Assembly: GCA_024638915.1 (NCBI GenBank)
Contig: JAHEJJ010000003.1
Location: 1-64,000 of the forward strand
DNA: 64,000 nt
Source: Robiginitalea sp.
GTDB taxonomy: Bacteria; Bacteroidota; Bacteroidia; Flavobacteriales; Flavobacteriaceae
Direction: 5' to 3'
A program made the translations under genes and the position numbers. Positions within the stretch are counted from its first letter, which is position 1. Each line of letters begins with the position of its first letter. The notes under the pieces are model-generated. The model was not told where the DNA came from and did no database searches. It saw only the letters and a list, made by a program, of their open reading frames with translations. Shown piece after piece: positions 35,767 to 46,000 of this stretch.

Positions 35767-36098
35767 TCCTTGTTTTGTATATATGGCAAAATTTTACAGT
35801 GAATTTTTAAGATGCTCATAGTTCCTCAACTATGGGTATAATCTCTGATTTAAGATCAAGTGGTTCGTTGTTCTGAATTATGATGGTAAATAGGATTTTG
35901 ATCTTGCTCCTGGGCACGGGTGGGTCATATGCGTTGTAGACGACCGGGTTCCGCCGGGAAAATCGAAAAAATGGAATATTCTGTGCTATTGATCGAATCC
36001 CGGAATTCAATATAATACCCGATGAAGCGTAAAATAACATAATATCCGGGGTATTTTTACGTTTTGTTCCTTATAACAAGCAAAATCCCCTATTTGAG
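35767..36098. other. Intergenic region, no gene supported
   Basis: 332 bases between the rplM promoter and the lipocalin-like gene. A 74-codon minus-strand ORF (35816-36040) is present but has no recognisable family, signal or operon context, and I do not call it. A promoter for the downstream lipoprotein gene is expected near 36045-36075, but no good match is seen. Confidence 0.5.
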
Positions 36099-36596
36099 AT
36101 GAAACGCATTGTACTACTGTTAATAATCGCCGCAGCTCTCGTCGTTTCCTGTTCTTCCGATAAGGAAAATGAAGGTTCAGATCCTAATGATATTGTGGGC
36201 ACATGGGACCTTGTCGCTTTGGAGATCGATGAGACCACCGCAACAGATGATGAAGAATTTGCCAAAGAACTTTTGGATTTTCTGTCGGCTCTGGATTGTT
36301 ATATCCTGACCTACACGTTCAACGCAGACGGAAGTGTAATATCGGAAAACAAGGGCAATTACCTGGTAATAAATGCCAACCCGGGCGGCAGTGGCCTGGA
36401 TATTCCATGCCCATCCGAAAAAGATACCGAAATAGATGAATATCTTTTTAACGGCGAAGTACTTACCTATATAGACGAAACCGGAGAAACAGATGTTGCT
36501 GTAGAGATTATGGGAAATACGATCCGAATAAGTGCGACCGACCTCGATGTTGAGAATTTCGACGATGGTGGAACGCTCGTATTTGCACGCCGATAA
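36099..36596 (+). CDS. Lipocalin-like lipoprotein
   Basis: 165 residues. The signal MKRIVLLLIIAAALVVSC has a lipobox (VVSC), so the mature protein is lipid-anchored. The start of the mature domain, DIVGTWDLVALEID, and the beta-strand pattern with TYTFNADGSVI and TLVFARR resemble the lipocalin-like domain common in Bacteroidota lipoproteins. Two cysteines (in LDCYIL and DIPCPSE) could form a disulfide. The ligand and role are unknown. It stands alone and converges with polA at a shared terminator. Confidence 0.8.
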   Translation: MKRIVLLLIIAAALVVSCSSDKENEGSDPNDIVGTWDLVALEIDETTATDDEEFAKELLDFLSALDCYILTYTFNADGSVISENKGNYLVINANPGGSGLDIPCPSEKDTEIDEYLFNGEVLTYIDETGETDVAVEIMGNTIRISATDLDVENFDDGGTLVFARR

Positions 36597-36618
36597 AATT
36601 TACCGAATAAAATGCATA

Positions 36619-36648
36619 TACCCTCCCATATTCGGGAGGGTTTTTTTG
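36619..36648. terminator. Terminator between lipoprotein gene and polA
   Basis: CCCTCCC/GGGAGGG perfect 7-pair stem with a 6-base loop and seven T. Oriented to end the plus-strand gene. There is no matching A-tract, so use by polA is less likely. Confidence 0.85.
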
Positions 36649-36656
36649 TTTTTCTT

Positions 36657-39488
36657 CTAATGGGCTTCCAACCAATTATTGCCCATGCCAATATCAACCA
36701 CCAGTGGCACTTCGAGTGTAAAGGCGTTTTCCATTTCTGACCTGACGACCTTCTTAATTTCCTCCAATTCTGGTTTATAAACATCGAAAACCAATTCATC
36801 GTGCACCTGTAACAACATTCGCGTCCTGTAGTTTCCATCAGACAATCTACGGTGGATATTGATCATGGCTACCTTAATAATGTCTGCAGCACTTCCCTGG
36901 ATTGGCGCGTTAACAGCATTGCGTTCTGCTGCTCCCCTGACCACAGCATTTCCAGCATTGATATCTTTAAGGTAGCGCCTGCGCCCCATGACGGTTTGCA
37001 CATAGCCATTTTCCCTTGCAAAGTCAATTTGATCGCTAATGTATTCGCGAAGTTTGGGATAAGTTTTATAATATGTATCGATCAACTCTTTCGCCTCGGT
37101 TCTCGACAAATCGGTCTGGTTGCTCAAACCAAAGGCTGAGACTCCATAAATGATCCCGAAATTAACCGTCTTGGCATTGCCTCTTTGTTCTCGCGTTACT
37201 TCACCCAGCGGCACCCCAAATACTTTGGAAGCTGTTGAGGCATGAATATCTTCGCCATTTTTAAAGGCTTCGATCATATTGGATTCCTGGCTCAGGGCAG
37301 CGATGATTCGCAATTCGATCTGAGAGTAATCCGCGGCAAGCAGGTCATAGTCTTCATCTCGAGGGATAAAAGCCTTTCTGATCTGGCGCCCTCTTTCTGT
37401 TCGGATCGGGATATTCTGCAGATTTGGGTTATTACTGCTCAACCGACCTGTAGCGGCAACGGCTTGCATATAATAGGTATGTACTCTTCCCGTGCTGGGT
37501 TCCACTTGTTCCGGCAATGCATCTACATAGGTGCTTTTTAGTTTGGAAAGGCCGCGATATTCGAGGACGTTCCGAATGATCTCATGATCTTTTGCAAGAT
37601 AGGATAGTACGTCTTCCGCCGTAGAATATTGTCCGGTTCTGGTTTTCTTAGGCTTTTCCACCAGTTTTAGTTTTTCAAAGAGGATCTCTCCTAATTGTTT
37701 AGGCGAAGCAATATTAAATTCTTCACCGGCCTGCTGATAGATTTTCTCCTGTAATCCATGGATATCTTTTTCGAGTTCTTTGGATAGCGAATTGAGGAAA
37801 TCAGCATCTAGATTTATTCCCTCCAGCTCCATGTCTGCAAGGACCTGCAACAACGGAATTTCAATATCCTGGAACAACCCAGCTGTATTGGCCTCCTTGA
37901 GTTCCTTCCTGAAATGCTGGGCTAGTTGATAGGTAATATCGGCATCCTCCACGGCATATTCCGTCTGCTGTTCCAAAGGCACCTCTCGCATACTCAACTG
38001 TCCTTTTCCCTTTTTGCCGATCAGGCTGGTTATGGAAATTGGGGAATAATTCAAATACGTTTCAGATAATACATCCATATTATGACGCATATCGGGGTTG
38101 ATCAGATAATGTGCCAACATGGTATCAAACAAAGGAGCCTTCACCCCGATATCGTATTTCCGCAAAACCTTGATATCGTATTTCAGGTTCTGACCGATCT
38201 TTTCTATGGCTGGATCATCGAAAAATGGCCTCAATTCCTCCAGTATTTTTCGGCTTTCTTCCCGATCTTCAGGGAAGGGGAGATAGTATCCTTTTCCGGA
38301 TTCCCATGAAAAGGCGATTCCGACTAATTCAGCTTCAATCGGGTTGAGCGAGGTGGTCTCTGTATCAAAACATACCGATGACTGTTTCAGAAGGTTTTCA
38401 ATAAATAGCTTCATTCCCATTCCATCTGACACCGTCTGGTATACGTGCGGGACATCTGCGATGGTTTTCCTGCCTGAAACTTCCTTTATGGTGGCGGAGC
38501 CGCCCGCCGAATCAAAGAGCGAAAACTGACCACTTCCGGCTGTAGCCGATTCTTTCGGTTTTTGGCTTTGGGTTTCGGCCTCTTTTGCAGGTTCCTCGTT
38601 GGCTGTAGAAAAGATTTTGATAAATTGTTCCCTGAGGCGTCTGAATTCCAATTCCTCAAATATTTCCTGAACCTTATCTCCATCCGGCATGGAAAGTTCG
38701 TAATCCTCGGCGTTGAATTTTACATCACAGGTCACGCAAATGGTCGCCAGCTTTTTAGACAATCTTCCCAACTCTGAATTCTCTTCAACTTTTTCACGCA
38801 TTTTGCCTTTTAGTTGATCGGTATTGCTCAGTAGTCTTTCGAGAGATCCAAATTGGGCTATAAACTTCTTGGCTGTTTTGTCGCCCACCCCCGGCAGTCC
38901 GGGAATGTTATCACTCGCATCTCCCATCATCCCCAAATAATCTATCACCTGTTCCGGGCGTTCCACGCCAAAACGTTTTTGTACTTCGGGTATCCCCCAT
39001 ATCTCAATGCCATTACCCATTCGTGAAGGCCTGTACATCACTATATTTTCAGACACCAATTGACCGAAATCCTTATCGGGGGTAACCATAAATACTTTAT
39101 AGCCTTCGTTCTCGGCCTGTTTGGCCAGGGTGCCTATAATATCATCCGCTTCCAACCCCGAGACCTCAACCACCGGGATATGCATGGCCTTGAGGATCTC
39201 CTGAATATAAGGTATCGCTATTCGAATTGCATCTGGTGTCTCATCGCGGTTAGCTTTGTATTCTGGATAAAGCTCGGTACGCTCAGTACTGCCATCTTTA
39301 TCGAAACATACCGCGAGATGATCGGGCTTTTCCCTTTTGATCACGTCGAATAGCGAATTCACAAAACCCATTATGGCCGAAGTATCCATCCCTTTTGAGT
39401 TGATTCTTGGGTTTTTGATAAGGGCGTAGTAGCCCCTGAAAATCAGGGCATAGGCATCGAGTAAAAAAAGTCTCTTTTGTTCAGCCAT
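36657..39488 (-). CDS. polA: DNA polymerase I
   Basis: 943 residues with all three domains: an N-terminal 5'-3' flap nuclease (about 1-300: LFLLDAYALIFRGYYAL, VSGLEADDIIGTLA, GDASDNIPGLPGVGDKTA), a 3'-5' exonuclease with intact FDTETTSLNP, and the family A polymerase domain (DYSQIELRIIAALS, the O-helix RGNAKTVNFGIIYGVSAFGLS and QVHDELVFDV). The proofreading acidic residues D and E are present, so it should be active, unlike in several other phyla. It functions in gap filling and primer removal. Single gene, no operon partner. Confidence 0.97.
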   Translation of the reverse strand: MAEQKRLFLLDAYALIFRGYYALIKNPRINSKGMDTSAIMGFVNSLFDVIKREKPDHLAVCFDKDGSTERTELYPEYKANRDETPDAIRIAIPYIQEILKAMHIPVVEVSGLEADDIIGTLAKQAENEGYKVFMVTPDKDFGQLVSENIVMYRPSRMGNGIEIWGIPEVQKRFGVERPEQVIDYLGMMGDASDNIPGLPGVGDKTAKKFIAQFGSLERLLSNTDQLKGKMREKVEENSELGRLSKKLATICVTCDVKFNAEDYELSMPDGDKVQEIFEELEFRRLREQFIKIFSTANEEPAKEAETQSQKPKESATAGSGQFSLFDSAGGSATIKEVSGRKTIADVPHVYQTVSDGMGMKLFIENLLKQSSVCFDTETTSLNPIEAELVGIAFSWESGKGYYLPFPEDREESRKILEELRPFFDDPAIEKIGQNLKYDIKVLRKYDIGVKAPLFDTMLAHYLINPDMRHNMDVLSETYLNYSPISITSLIGKKGKGQLSMREVPLEQQTEYAVEDADITYQLAQHFRKELKEANTAGLFQDIEIPLLQVLADMELEGINLDADFLNSLSKELEKDIHGLQEKIYQQAGEEFNIASPKQLGEILFEKLKLVEKPKKTRTGQYSTAEDVLSYLAKDHEIIRNVLEYRGLSKLKSTYVDALPEQVEPSTGRVHTYYMQAVAATGRLSSNNPNLQNIPIRTERGRQIRKAFIPRDEDYDLLAADYSQIELRIIAALSQESNMIEAFKNGEDIHASTASKVFGVPLGEVTREQRGNAKTVNFGIIYGVSAFGLSNQTDLSRTEAKELIDTYYKTYPKLREYISDQIDFARENGYVQTVMGRRRYLKDINAGNAVVRGAAERNAVNAPIQGSAADIIKVAMINIHRRLSDGNYRTRMLLQVHDELVFDVYKPELEEIKKVVRSEMENAFTLEVPLVVDIGMGNNWLEAH

Positions 39489-39544
39489 TCCGGAAGTATT
39501 TGAAGAATATCAAATCTACAAAGAATATATCCTAATTAAAGCCA

Positions 39545-40540
39545 TCATTTAGCCAAGTAGCTACTGGAAGGATTGTTTTTATGTCCCTTTCCTGAATAAA
39601 CCCGATATGAGAAACCGGGATGAATACAGAACCCACCGGTTTCACCATTTCTATTTATAGCGATAAAACCAATTTGAAAATCCAGTTTATCCTTATTTTT
39701 TTCGATAATACGTTGAACCGCAGTTCTACAGGCTTCTTGTGGCGATTTCCCCTGCCGCATCAATTCCACCACCAGAAAACTTCCCACAGTGCGTATCACT
39801 TCTTCCCCTACACCTGTAGCGGTGGCACCTCCAACTTCATTGTCTACGAAAAGCCCGGCGCCAATTATGGGTGAGTCTCCAACACGACCAGCAATTTTAT
39901 AGGCCATACCACTGGTGGTACATGCCCCGGCAATATCGCCATTTCCATCGATAGCGAGCATCCCGATGGTATCGTGATTTTCAATGTTAATCACTGGTCT
40001 ATATTGCGCGGTCTTTTTCCATTGGAGCCACTCCTGTTTTGATTTTTCGGTCAGCAGCTCCTCTTTTTCGAATCCCTGGCTATAGGCAAATTGTTCAGCA
40101 CCTTTTCCAGCCAGGATGACATGAGGGGTTTCTTCCATTACCTTTCTCGCCACCGATATAGGATGGGCTATGTTTTGAAGGTAAACCACCGAGCCACAGT
40201 TGCTATCCTTATCCATAATACAGGCATCCAAAGTCACGTTCCCATCCCTGTCGGGCCTGCCTCCCTTACCGACAGATTGGTTGTTTTCATCTGCTTCCTC
40301 GATCCTTACCCCCTGCTCAACCGCATCCAGCGCACTTCCACCGTTTTGCAACACAGACCAGGCCTTCTCTGTAGCGTTGGGAACATCCCAGGTAGCAATA
40401 ACTATAGGTTTTAGATCTATGGAAGAGGGGTTGGGAGAATTACCGCTTTCCAAACCTTGCCTTTCTCCTGCTATTAGGGGAGTTGATAATATACCCGCCG
40501 TTGAAAGCGTAGATTTTTCAAGGAATTTTCTCCTGTTCAT
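39545..40540 (-). CDS. N4-(beta-N-acetylglucosaminyl)-L-asparaginase (glycosylasparaginase)
   Basis: 331 residues, an Ntn-hydrolase precursor. The N-terminus NRRKFLEKS with arginines 3-4 and a hydrophobic stretch is a Tat-type signal, so it is exported folded. The self-cleavage site is HD190-T191 in ENHDTIGMLAIDG: the new N-terminal threonine is the nucleophile. Substrate-loop RVGDSPIIGAGLFVDNEVGGATATG is intact. It releases N-linked glycan from asparagine, consistent with glycoprotein degradation in the periplasm. It is divergent from cutC. Confidence 0.93.
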   Translation of the reverse strand: MNRRKFLEKSTLSTAGILSTPLIAGERQGLESGNSPNPSSIDLKPIVIATWDVPNATEKAWSVLQNGGSALDAVEQGVRIEEADENNQSVGKGGRPDRDGNVTLDACIMDKDSNCGSVVYLQNIAHPISVARKVMEETPHVILAGKGAEQFAYSQGFEKEELLTEKSKQEWLQWKKTAQYRPVINIENHDTIGMLAIDGNGDIAGACTTSGMAYKIAGRVGDSPIIGAGLFVDNEVGGATATGVGEEVIRTVGSFLVVELMRQGKSPQEACRTAVQRIIEKNKDKLDFQIGFIAINRNGETGGFCIHPGFSYRVYSGKGHKNNPSSSYLAK

Positions 40541-40582
40541 TCGGTATCCTTCTTTACATTTATAGATTTAAATATAAGCAAT

Positions 40583-41305
40583 ATGATTATAGAAGTATGT
40601 GCTAACTCAGTAGAGTCTGCGCTGATTGCAGAAAAGGCCGGAGCAAATCGACTTGAAGTCTGTTCGGAACTCGGTATAGGAGGAATAACACCGTCATATG
40701 GAGTTCTGATCAGGATCAGAGAAATGGTATCCATACCGGTACACATACTTATCAGACCCAGAAGCGGCCATTTCTGTTATTCGGATATTGAATTTGATGT
40801 GATGCTTTCCGATATCGATCGCTGTGTTGAGATGGGATTCGAAGGTATTGTGAGCGGGGTGCTTAACCCAGACTTTACTTTAGACAGAGCACGTACTGCA
40901 ACACTTGTGGAGCGCGCTGACGGCTTAAAATTTACATTCCACAGGGCGTTCGATTGGGTAGTGGATCCTTTTGAAACGCTGACTGAATTGGAAGACATAG
41001 GCGTTCACTATATACTTAGTTCGGGCCAGGGAAAGACCGCTGCTGAAGGGATGCCACTTTTAAAAAAGCTGCTTGAAAAAGCGGTGAACTGTACGATAAT
41101 CCCCGCCTCAGGAATTAGGTCCGAAATTGCTCATGAACTCCAAGGACTGGGATTCTCCGCGCTCCACTTATCCGGGATAAATCGGTATCCAAATTTGGAT
41201 GCAAGCGCAAAAATATCGATGATGACCCCAGAGTTGCTTTCAGATGACGCTATTGTCCTTACCGATGGAGAGATTATTGAGGATGTCATAAAAACCGTTA
41301 AATAA
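40583..41305 (+). CDS. cutC: CutC family protein
   Basis: 240 residues, a TIM-barrel of the CutC family. The family has been linked to copper handling in E. coli, but this role is disputed. Recognised by the N-terminal IEVCANSVESALIAEKAGANRLEVC, the HILIRPRSGHFCYS segment with its possible metal-binding His/Cys, TFHRAFD and ILSSGQGKTAAEG. It starts 42 bases from the divergent glycosylasparaginase gene. Confidence 0.93.
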   Translation: MIIEVCANSVESALIAEKAGANRLEVCSELGIGGITPSYGVLIRIREMVSIPVHILIRPRSGHFCYSDIEFDVMLSDIDRCVEMGFEGIVSGVLNPDFTLDRARTATLVERADGLKFTFHRAFDWVVDPFETLTELEDIGVHYILSSGQGKTAAEGMPLLKKLLEKAVNCTIIPASGIRSEIAHELQGLGFSALHLSGINRYPNLDASAKISMMTPELLSDDAIVLTDGEIIEDVIKTVK

Positions 41306-41339
41306 ATGCCCGTTTCGAAGAGGAATCCTGCTAAAAAAA

Positions 41340-41347
41340 TATATTTG
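41340..41347 (+). promoter_or_regulatory. Putative promoter -7 element for the metallophosphoesterase gene
   Basis: TATATTTG, a full match to TAnnTTTG, 12 bases before the ATG at 41360, implying a very short leader. No TTTG at the ideal -33 position. Confidence 0.45.
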
Positions 41348-41359
41348 TAAAAAAAGCCA

Positions 41360-42589
41360 ATGCTGCGCTGGATCGTTTTTGTCATTATTTACCTGATCAT
41401 GGGGTTCTATACCCTGCAGGCCCTAAAAACGGCTACGAGATTCCCGTGGGTATATTATGCTTTTATGGCTTTATCGGTGCTGGTGCTCGGTAATTTCATT
41501 TACCAGTTTAACTGGAGCGGTGATCCGGGACGCGTCTTGAGCAAACCTAAAAGTTATGCCTTCGGCTTCCTTATAGCCATGCTTACTTTTAATTTCATTA
41601 CAATTTTATTCCTGTTTTCCGAGGATATTTTCCGATTCGTGTCAGCGGTGTACTCGAGGTTATATGGAAGGGACCAGGAATTCGGATTACCCACTCGACG
41701 GAGATTTCTGAGTCTGATGGCCATGGGTATTGCCGCCGTACCCTTTAGTGCTTTGCTTTACGGAATGTATCGCGGCAAATACAACTTTAAGGTGCTGAAA
41801 TACAATCTGGAATTCGACGATCTTCCGCCCTCCTTCGACGGTTATCAGATCACACAAATATCGGATATACATAGTGGGAGTTTCGATAACCGAAAGAAGA
41901 TCTCTTATGCGATCGACCTGATCAATCTTCAGCAAAGCGATGTGATTCTATTCACCGGCGATATGGTCAATAATAAATCCGAGGAAATGAGGCCCTGGAC
42001 AGGGCTGTTTTCTAAACTCGATGCTCCTGATGGGAAGTATTCTATCCTGGGAAATCACGACTATGGCGACTATATCCCCTGGCCGACCGAAGAATTGAAG
42101 CAAGAAAATCTCGAGGACTTAATAAAGATGCAGCGGGAAATGGGCTTCGATCTTCTGTTGAACGAAAGCCGCTACCTGAAAAAGGGTGATGATAAACTCG
42201 CCTTGATCGGGGTGGAGAATTGGGGCCGTGGAGGATTTAAAAAGGCAGGAGATTTGGCCAAGGCCAGTTCGAACATAGACCACGATGACTTTAAGATCCT
42301 GCTCAGTCATGATCCCTCACACTGGGAAGACAAGGTCGTTACAGATGAAATGCACTACCATCTTACCCTCAGCGGACATACACATGGTATGCAGTTCGGT
42401 ATAGAAATTCCGGGAATTGTGAAATGGAGCCCGGTCAAATGGCGATATAAGTATTGGGCAGGTATTTATGAGGAGATGGGGCAGTATATTAATGTTAACC
42501 GGGGTTTCGGATTTATTGGATATCCGGGCAGAGTGGGAATTTGGCCAGAAATCACTGTGATTACATTAAAAAAGAGGCCGGCAGCATAG
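41360..42589 (+). CDS. Membrane-anchored metallophosphoesterase
   Basis: 409 residues. The first third has four hydrophobic segments (about 3-20, 30-50, 70-95 and 115-135). The rest is a calcineurin-like phosphoesterase domain with all metal motifs: QISDIHSGSF, FTGDMVNNK, LGNHDYGDY, LLSHDPSHW and LSGHTHGMQFG. The layout matches the YkuE/YaeI-like membrane-linked phosphodiesterases, which may act on lipid or cell-wall precursors. The side of the membrane is not clear. Single gene. Confidence 0.92.
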   Translation: MLRWIVFVIIYLIMGFYTLQALKTATRFPWVYYAFMALSVLVLGNFIYQFNWSGDPGRVLSKPKSYAFGFLIAMLTFNFITILFLFSEDIFRFVSAVYSRLYGRDQEFGLPTRRRFLSLMAMGIAAVPFSALLYGMYRGKYNFKVLKYNLEFDDLPPSFDGYQITQISDIHSGSFDNRKKISYAIDLINLQQSDVILFTGDMVNNKSEEMRPWTGLFSKLDAPDGKYSILGNHDYGDYIPWPTEELKQENLEDLIKMQREMGFDLLLNESRYLKKGDDKLALIGVENWGRGGFKKAGDLAKASSNIDHDDFKILLSHDPSHWEDKVVTDEMHYHLTLSGHTHGMQFGIEIPGIVKWSPVKWRYKYWAGIYEEMGQYINVNRGFGFIGYPGRVGIWPEITVITLKKRPAA

Positions 42590-42649
42590 CCGATGGAATG
42601 TTTGGATAGGCAAATTCTACACTAAAATGTATTTTTTAGCATTTTTTCT

Positions 42650-42657
42650 TACTTTTG
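42650..42657 (+). promoter_or_regulatory. Putative promoter -7 element for the thioredoxin-like gene
   Basis: TACTTTTG, a match to TAnnTTTG, 24 bases upstream of the ATG at 42681. No clear -33. Confidence 0.4.
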
Positions 42658-42680
42658 ACGTATAACCCAATGATTTACAT

Positions 42681-42977
42681 ATGTCTAAATTCGGTGAACT
42701 TATAGATCTTAACATTCCGGTGCTCTTGGACTTTTATGCCGAATGGAATGAGCATTCTACCTCGATGCATCCTGTGCTAAGGGATGTCGCTGCCGCGCTT
42801 GGCGATAAGGGAAAAGTGATCAAGATAGATGTGGACAAGAATAAAGAATTGTCTCAGGCACTTCGTATCAAGGGTCTGCCTACTTTGATGATCTACAAGA
42901 AAGGTGAGATGGTTTGGCGCCAAAGTGGTGAACAAGATGCCAATACCCTGATCGGGATCCTTAACGAATATCTTTAA
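42681..42977 (+). CDS. Thioredoxin-fold protein lacking the CXXC active site
   Basis: 98 residues, about the size of a thioredoxin. The fold signatures are kept: VLLDFYAEW (15-22), VIKIDVDKN and the cis-proline loop GLPTLMIYKKGE (65-76). The active site WCGPC is replaced by W22-N-E-H-S26, and the protein contains no cysteine at all. It therefore cannot do thiol-disulfide exchange; it may be a chaperone, binding module or regulatory protein. No signal peptide, so cytoplasmic. Its neighbour genes give no hint of a partner. Confidence 0.88.
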   Translation: MSKFGELIDLNIPVLLDFYAEWNEHSTSMHPVLRDVAAALGDKGKVIKIDVDKNKELSQALRIKGLPTLMIYKKGEMVWRQSGEQDANTLIGILNEYL

Positions 42978-43029
42978 GCTCTTTATCCATTCCCCGACTG
43001 AGCTAAAATTCCCCCGTTATTCTAGAATA

Positions 43030-46000
43030 TTATTTCGATGAAATGGTATCTTCGGTTTGAAGAGAATCCATATCGACAGCTGTGCCGTCGTTTGCCATGG
43101 TGTCCGATACGGGAACGGTATCGATCATATCAGGATCTGCTTCAGGAGACGATTGTTCAAGAAATTCATCCTGATAGAAATGCCTGAACTTATCGATGTA
43201 TTCATTAAACACAAGTGTTTCCTGTTCCGAAACATCGCGGATATCATGTTCAATGGTGATATCGATGATTCGTCTGTAGGCTTCCATATCTGAAATAATA
43301 TCGTCGATATTGTCGTATTGTAAATCAAGTGGTATACCAGAGTAATACTCCAATCTTTCCTGGTAGATCTTTTTGAGTTTTTCAAAGATCTCCCTGGCTT
43401 TTTCAGCAGCTCCGACGCGGTAATATCCATCCACAAAGGGCTCCACAAAAGTGTAAAAGGCGAAATGTTTTACCGGTATATTTTCCATCGCAAGATCGAG
43501 GATATCTCTTGCCTTGTCGGTTTTGTTCTCTCTGATCAACGCCTCAGCCAGACGGGCGAGATTGCTTCGGAAAGAAATTCCCTGTGTCCTGGTTTGAGTA
43601 TCGTGATAAATTTTATCACTGCCCGAATTACCCCATTCCCAGTTCATCACCACATTATACATTAGATCAGTATCTATCCTTCCTAATTCAAATGCACTGC
43701 GGTTCTTGGTTTTTATTGGGACAAGTTTATAGGCAAGACCGTCGAGCTGGAGAAAGTCCTTCATCCAGATATATTCGGCTTTGTCAAAGCTTCCGCCGGA
43801 AAAATAAATAGGCCGTTTCCAATCGTTATTCGCCATGATATCGAGCATCATGATCCTGTTTTTGGGAAGAGCACTTTCAGGAAGATCAATATCGATGTAG
43901 TCTACGATCAAATCTGCGTCTTCGCGTTTTACCAGACCGCTTGCCAGAACATTCTCTTTGTTCACGGGGATCCGTATTTTATTGGTCGGATAATAAACCA
44001 GTTCCAGGGTGCTTTCCGGATATTCGTTTGTGTCGGCTCCTTGTCTTTCAAGGATATACCTGAATTTCGTCTGGGGCTTGTCGCTACCTACCCAATTCAT
44101 AAAGTCTTTAATGTCCCACCTCTTGTCTGTAATTCCCTGGTAATAGATCACATCCCGATTGCCATAACGGTAGAGTTCGTGGGTAAGCTGAGATGGGATC
44201 GGATCACTTTTATAGGCTTTGCGTTTCATCTGATCCACATACCAGTCTGTAGCAAATAAACTGGTACATATGATCCTTACATCGGTCCGGTGGCTCTCAA
44301 TTTCCTGAACATACCACAAGGGGAAAGTGTCATTATCTCCGATGGTGAAAAGCATCGCACCAGCATCTTTCTGGCAGGAATCAAGATAGGCCTTGGCCGA
44401 TGCTCTGGCTGTATATCGATCAGAGCGGTCGTGGTCATCCCAATTCTGAGCGGCCATCAATACCGGAACCGCCAGCAAGCAGATCAGGCTTATCGCCGGG
44501 GCCCATATTTTGGGCGTAATCCACTTTTTAAATTCATCGAACAGGGCATATACACCAAAACCGATCCAGATAGCAAAAATATAAAATGAGCCCACCAGCG
44601 AGTAGTCGCGCTCCCGGGGCTGGAAAATATGAGGATTGGTATAGAATTGAATGGCCAGTCCGGTAAAAATGAAGAAGACAAACAAAACCCAGAACTGTTT
44701 CGGGTTACGGGTGATCTGAAAAACCAGGCCTATGATCCCGAGCAACAATGGTAGGAAAAAGTAGGTGTTTCGACCTTTATTATCCAGTACGTCACTGGGT
44801 AAATTTTGCTGGCTTCCCAGGAACATGCTGTCGATGAATTTGATACCGCTCAACCACTCCCCATGGCCATTGTATTTGCCCTGAATATCATCTTTTTTTC
44901 CTACAAAATTCCAAAGGAAATACCGCCAGTACATATATCCAAACTGAAATTTAAGCATATACTCCAGATTATCCCATATTGAAGGGGGCTTTACTACAAG
45001 GTAATCACTGAACTGCTTGAGAAAACTTATATATTGCTGTTCATCGATCTCACCTCTTTCGTAGCCTGCCCTAAGTTCCGACACGGCCTTTCGCAACTCC
45101 TCATTGGAGGATTTAAGGCTGAAGTCGAGCGGACCAAAAAACTTCATGTAATTCTCCGCATGCTGATCGGACCACATCCTGGGGAGTATCCCCCGGTGGT
45201 CAGGATTTCCACCCTGGAGCGCATTTTTGTAGTGGTTTACTATTATATACTTGCCTAGTTTAAGATCTTTTTCATATTTGGGTTTGTCGTCCTTCTCTTC
45301 TCCGGGAGGAGCAAAGAGATCGGAGTAATAGGTGCCGTAAATGGGGCTGTCAACTCCGGGATATTGTTCACGATTATAATACGCCAGTAACGCTCTGGCA
45401 TCGGCCGGATTGTTCTCATTTACCACCACATTTGCATTGGCACGAATGGGTAACATGAGCCATGTGGAGAAACCCAGAAAAATAAAAAGTGCACATAACA
45501 CCAGTGTGTTGGCTATCCGGTAATTACTATTTCTGGTATAGCTCAGGCCAAAATAGAAGGCTGCGGCAAATACCACTCCCATGATAAGAGTTCCTGAGTT
45601 AAAAGGCAGGCCGATACTATTGATAAAAAACACTTCGCTCCATCCGAACAATTGCAAGACATAGGTCAGCGAAAATTTATATACCAGCATCAGGATAGCG
45701 ACTACGGCTATATTGGCGATAAGAAAGTTTTTTACCGTGGTCGTCTTGTATCTTTTAAAATAATAGAGCAATCCGATGGAAGGAATCGCCAGAAATCCCA
45801 TAAACTGAACTCCAAACGTCAAACCAATCACAAAGCAAATCAGTACGAGCCATCTATGTCCCCTCGGATCGTCGAGGTTATCGGTCCATTTTAATCCTAA
45901 CCATAGTAGCAGGGCCATGATAAGGCTTGCCATGGCATAGACTTCGGTTTCAACGGCATTAAACCAAAAGCTGTCTGAAAAGGTAAAGGCCAGGGCACCT

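Noticed and set aside
35816-36040. 74-codon minus-strand ORF in the rplM-lipoprotein gap
   Set aside because: No family, signal or neighbour support; it begins in AT-rich sequence and could be chance.
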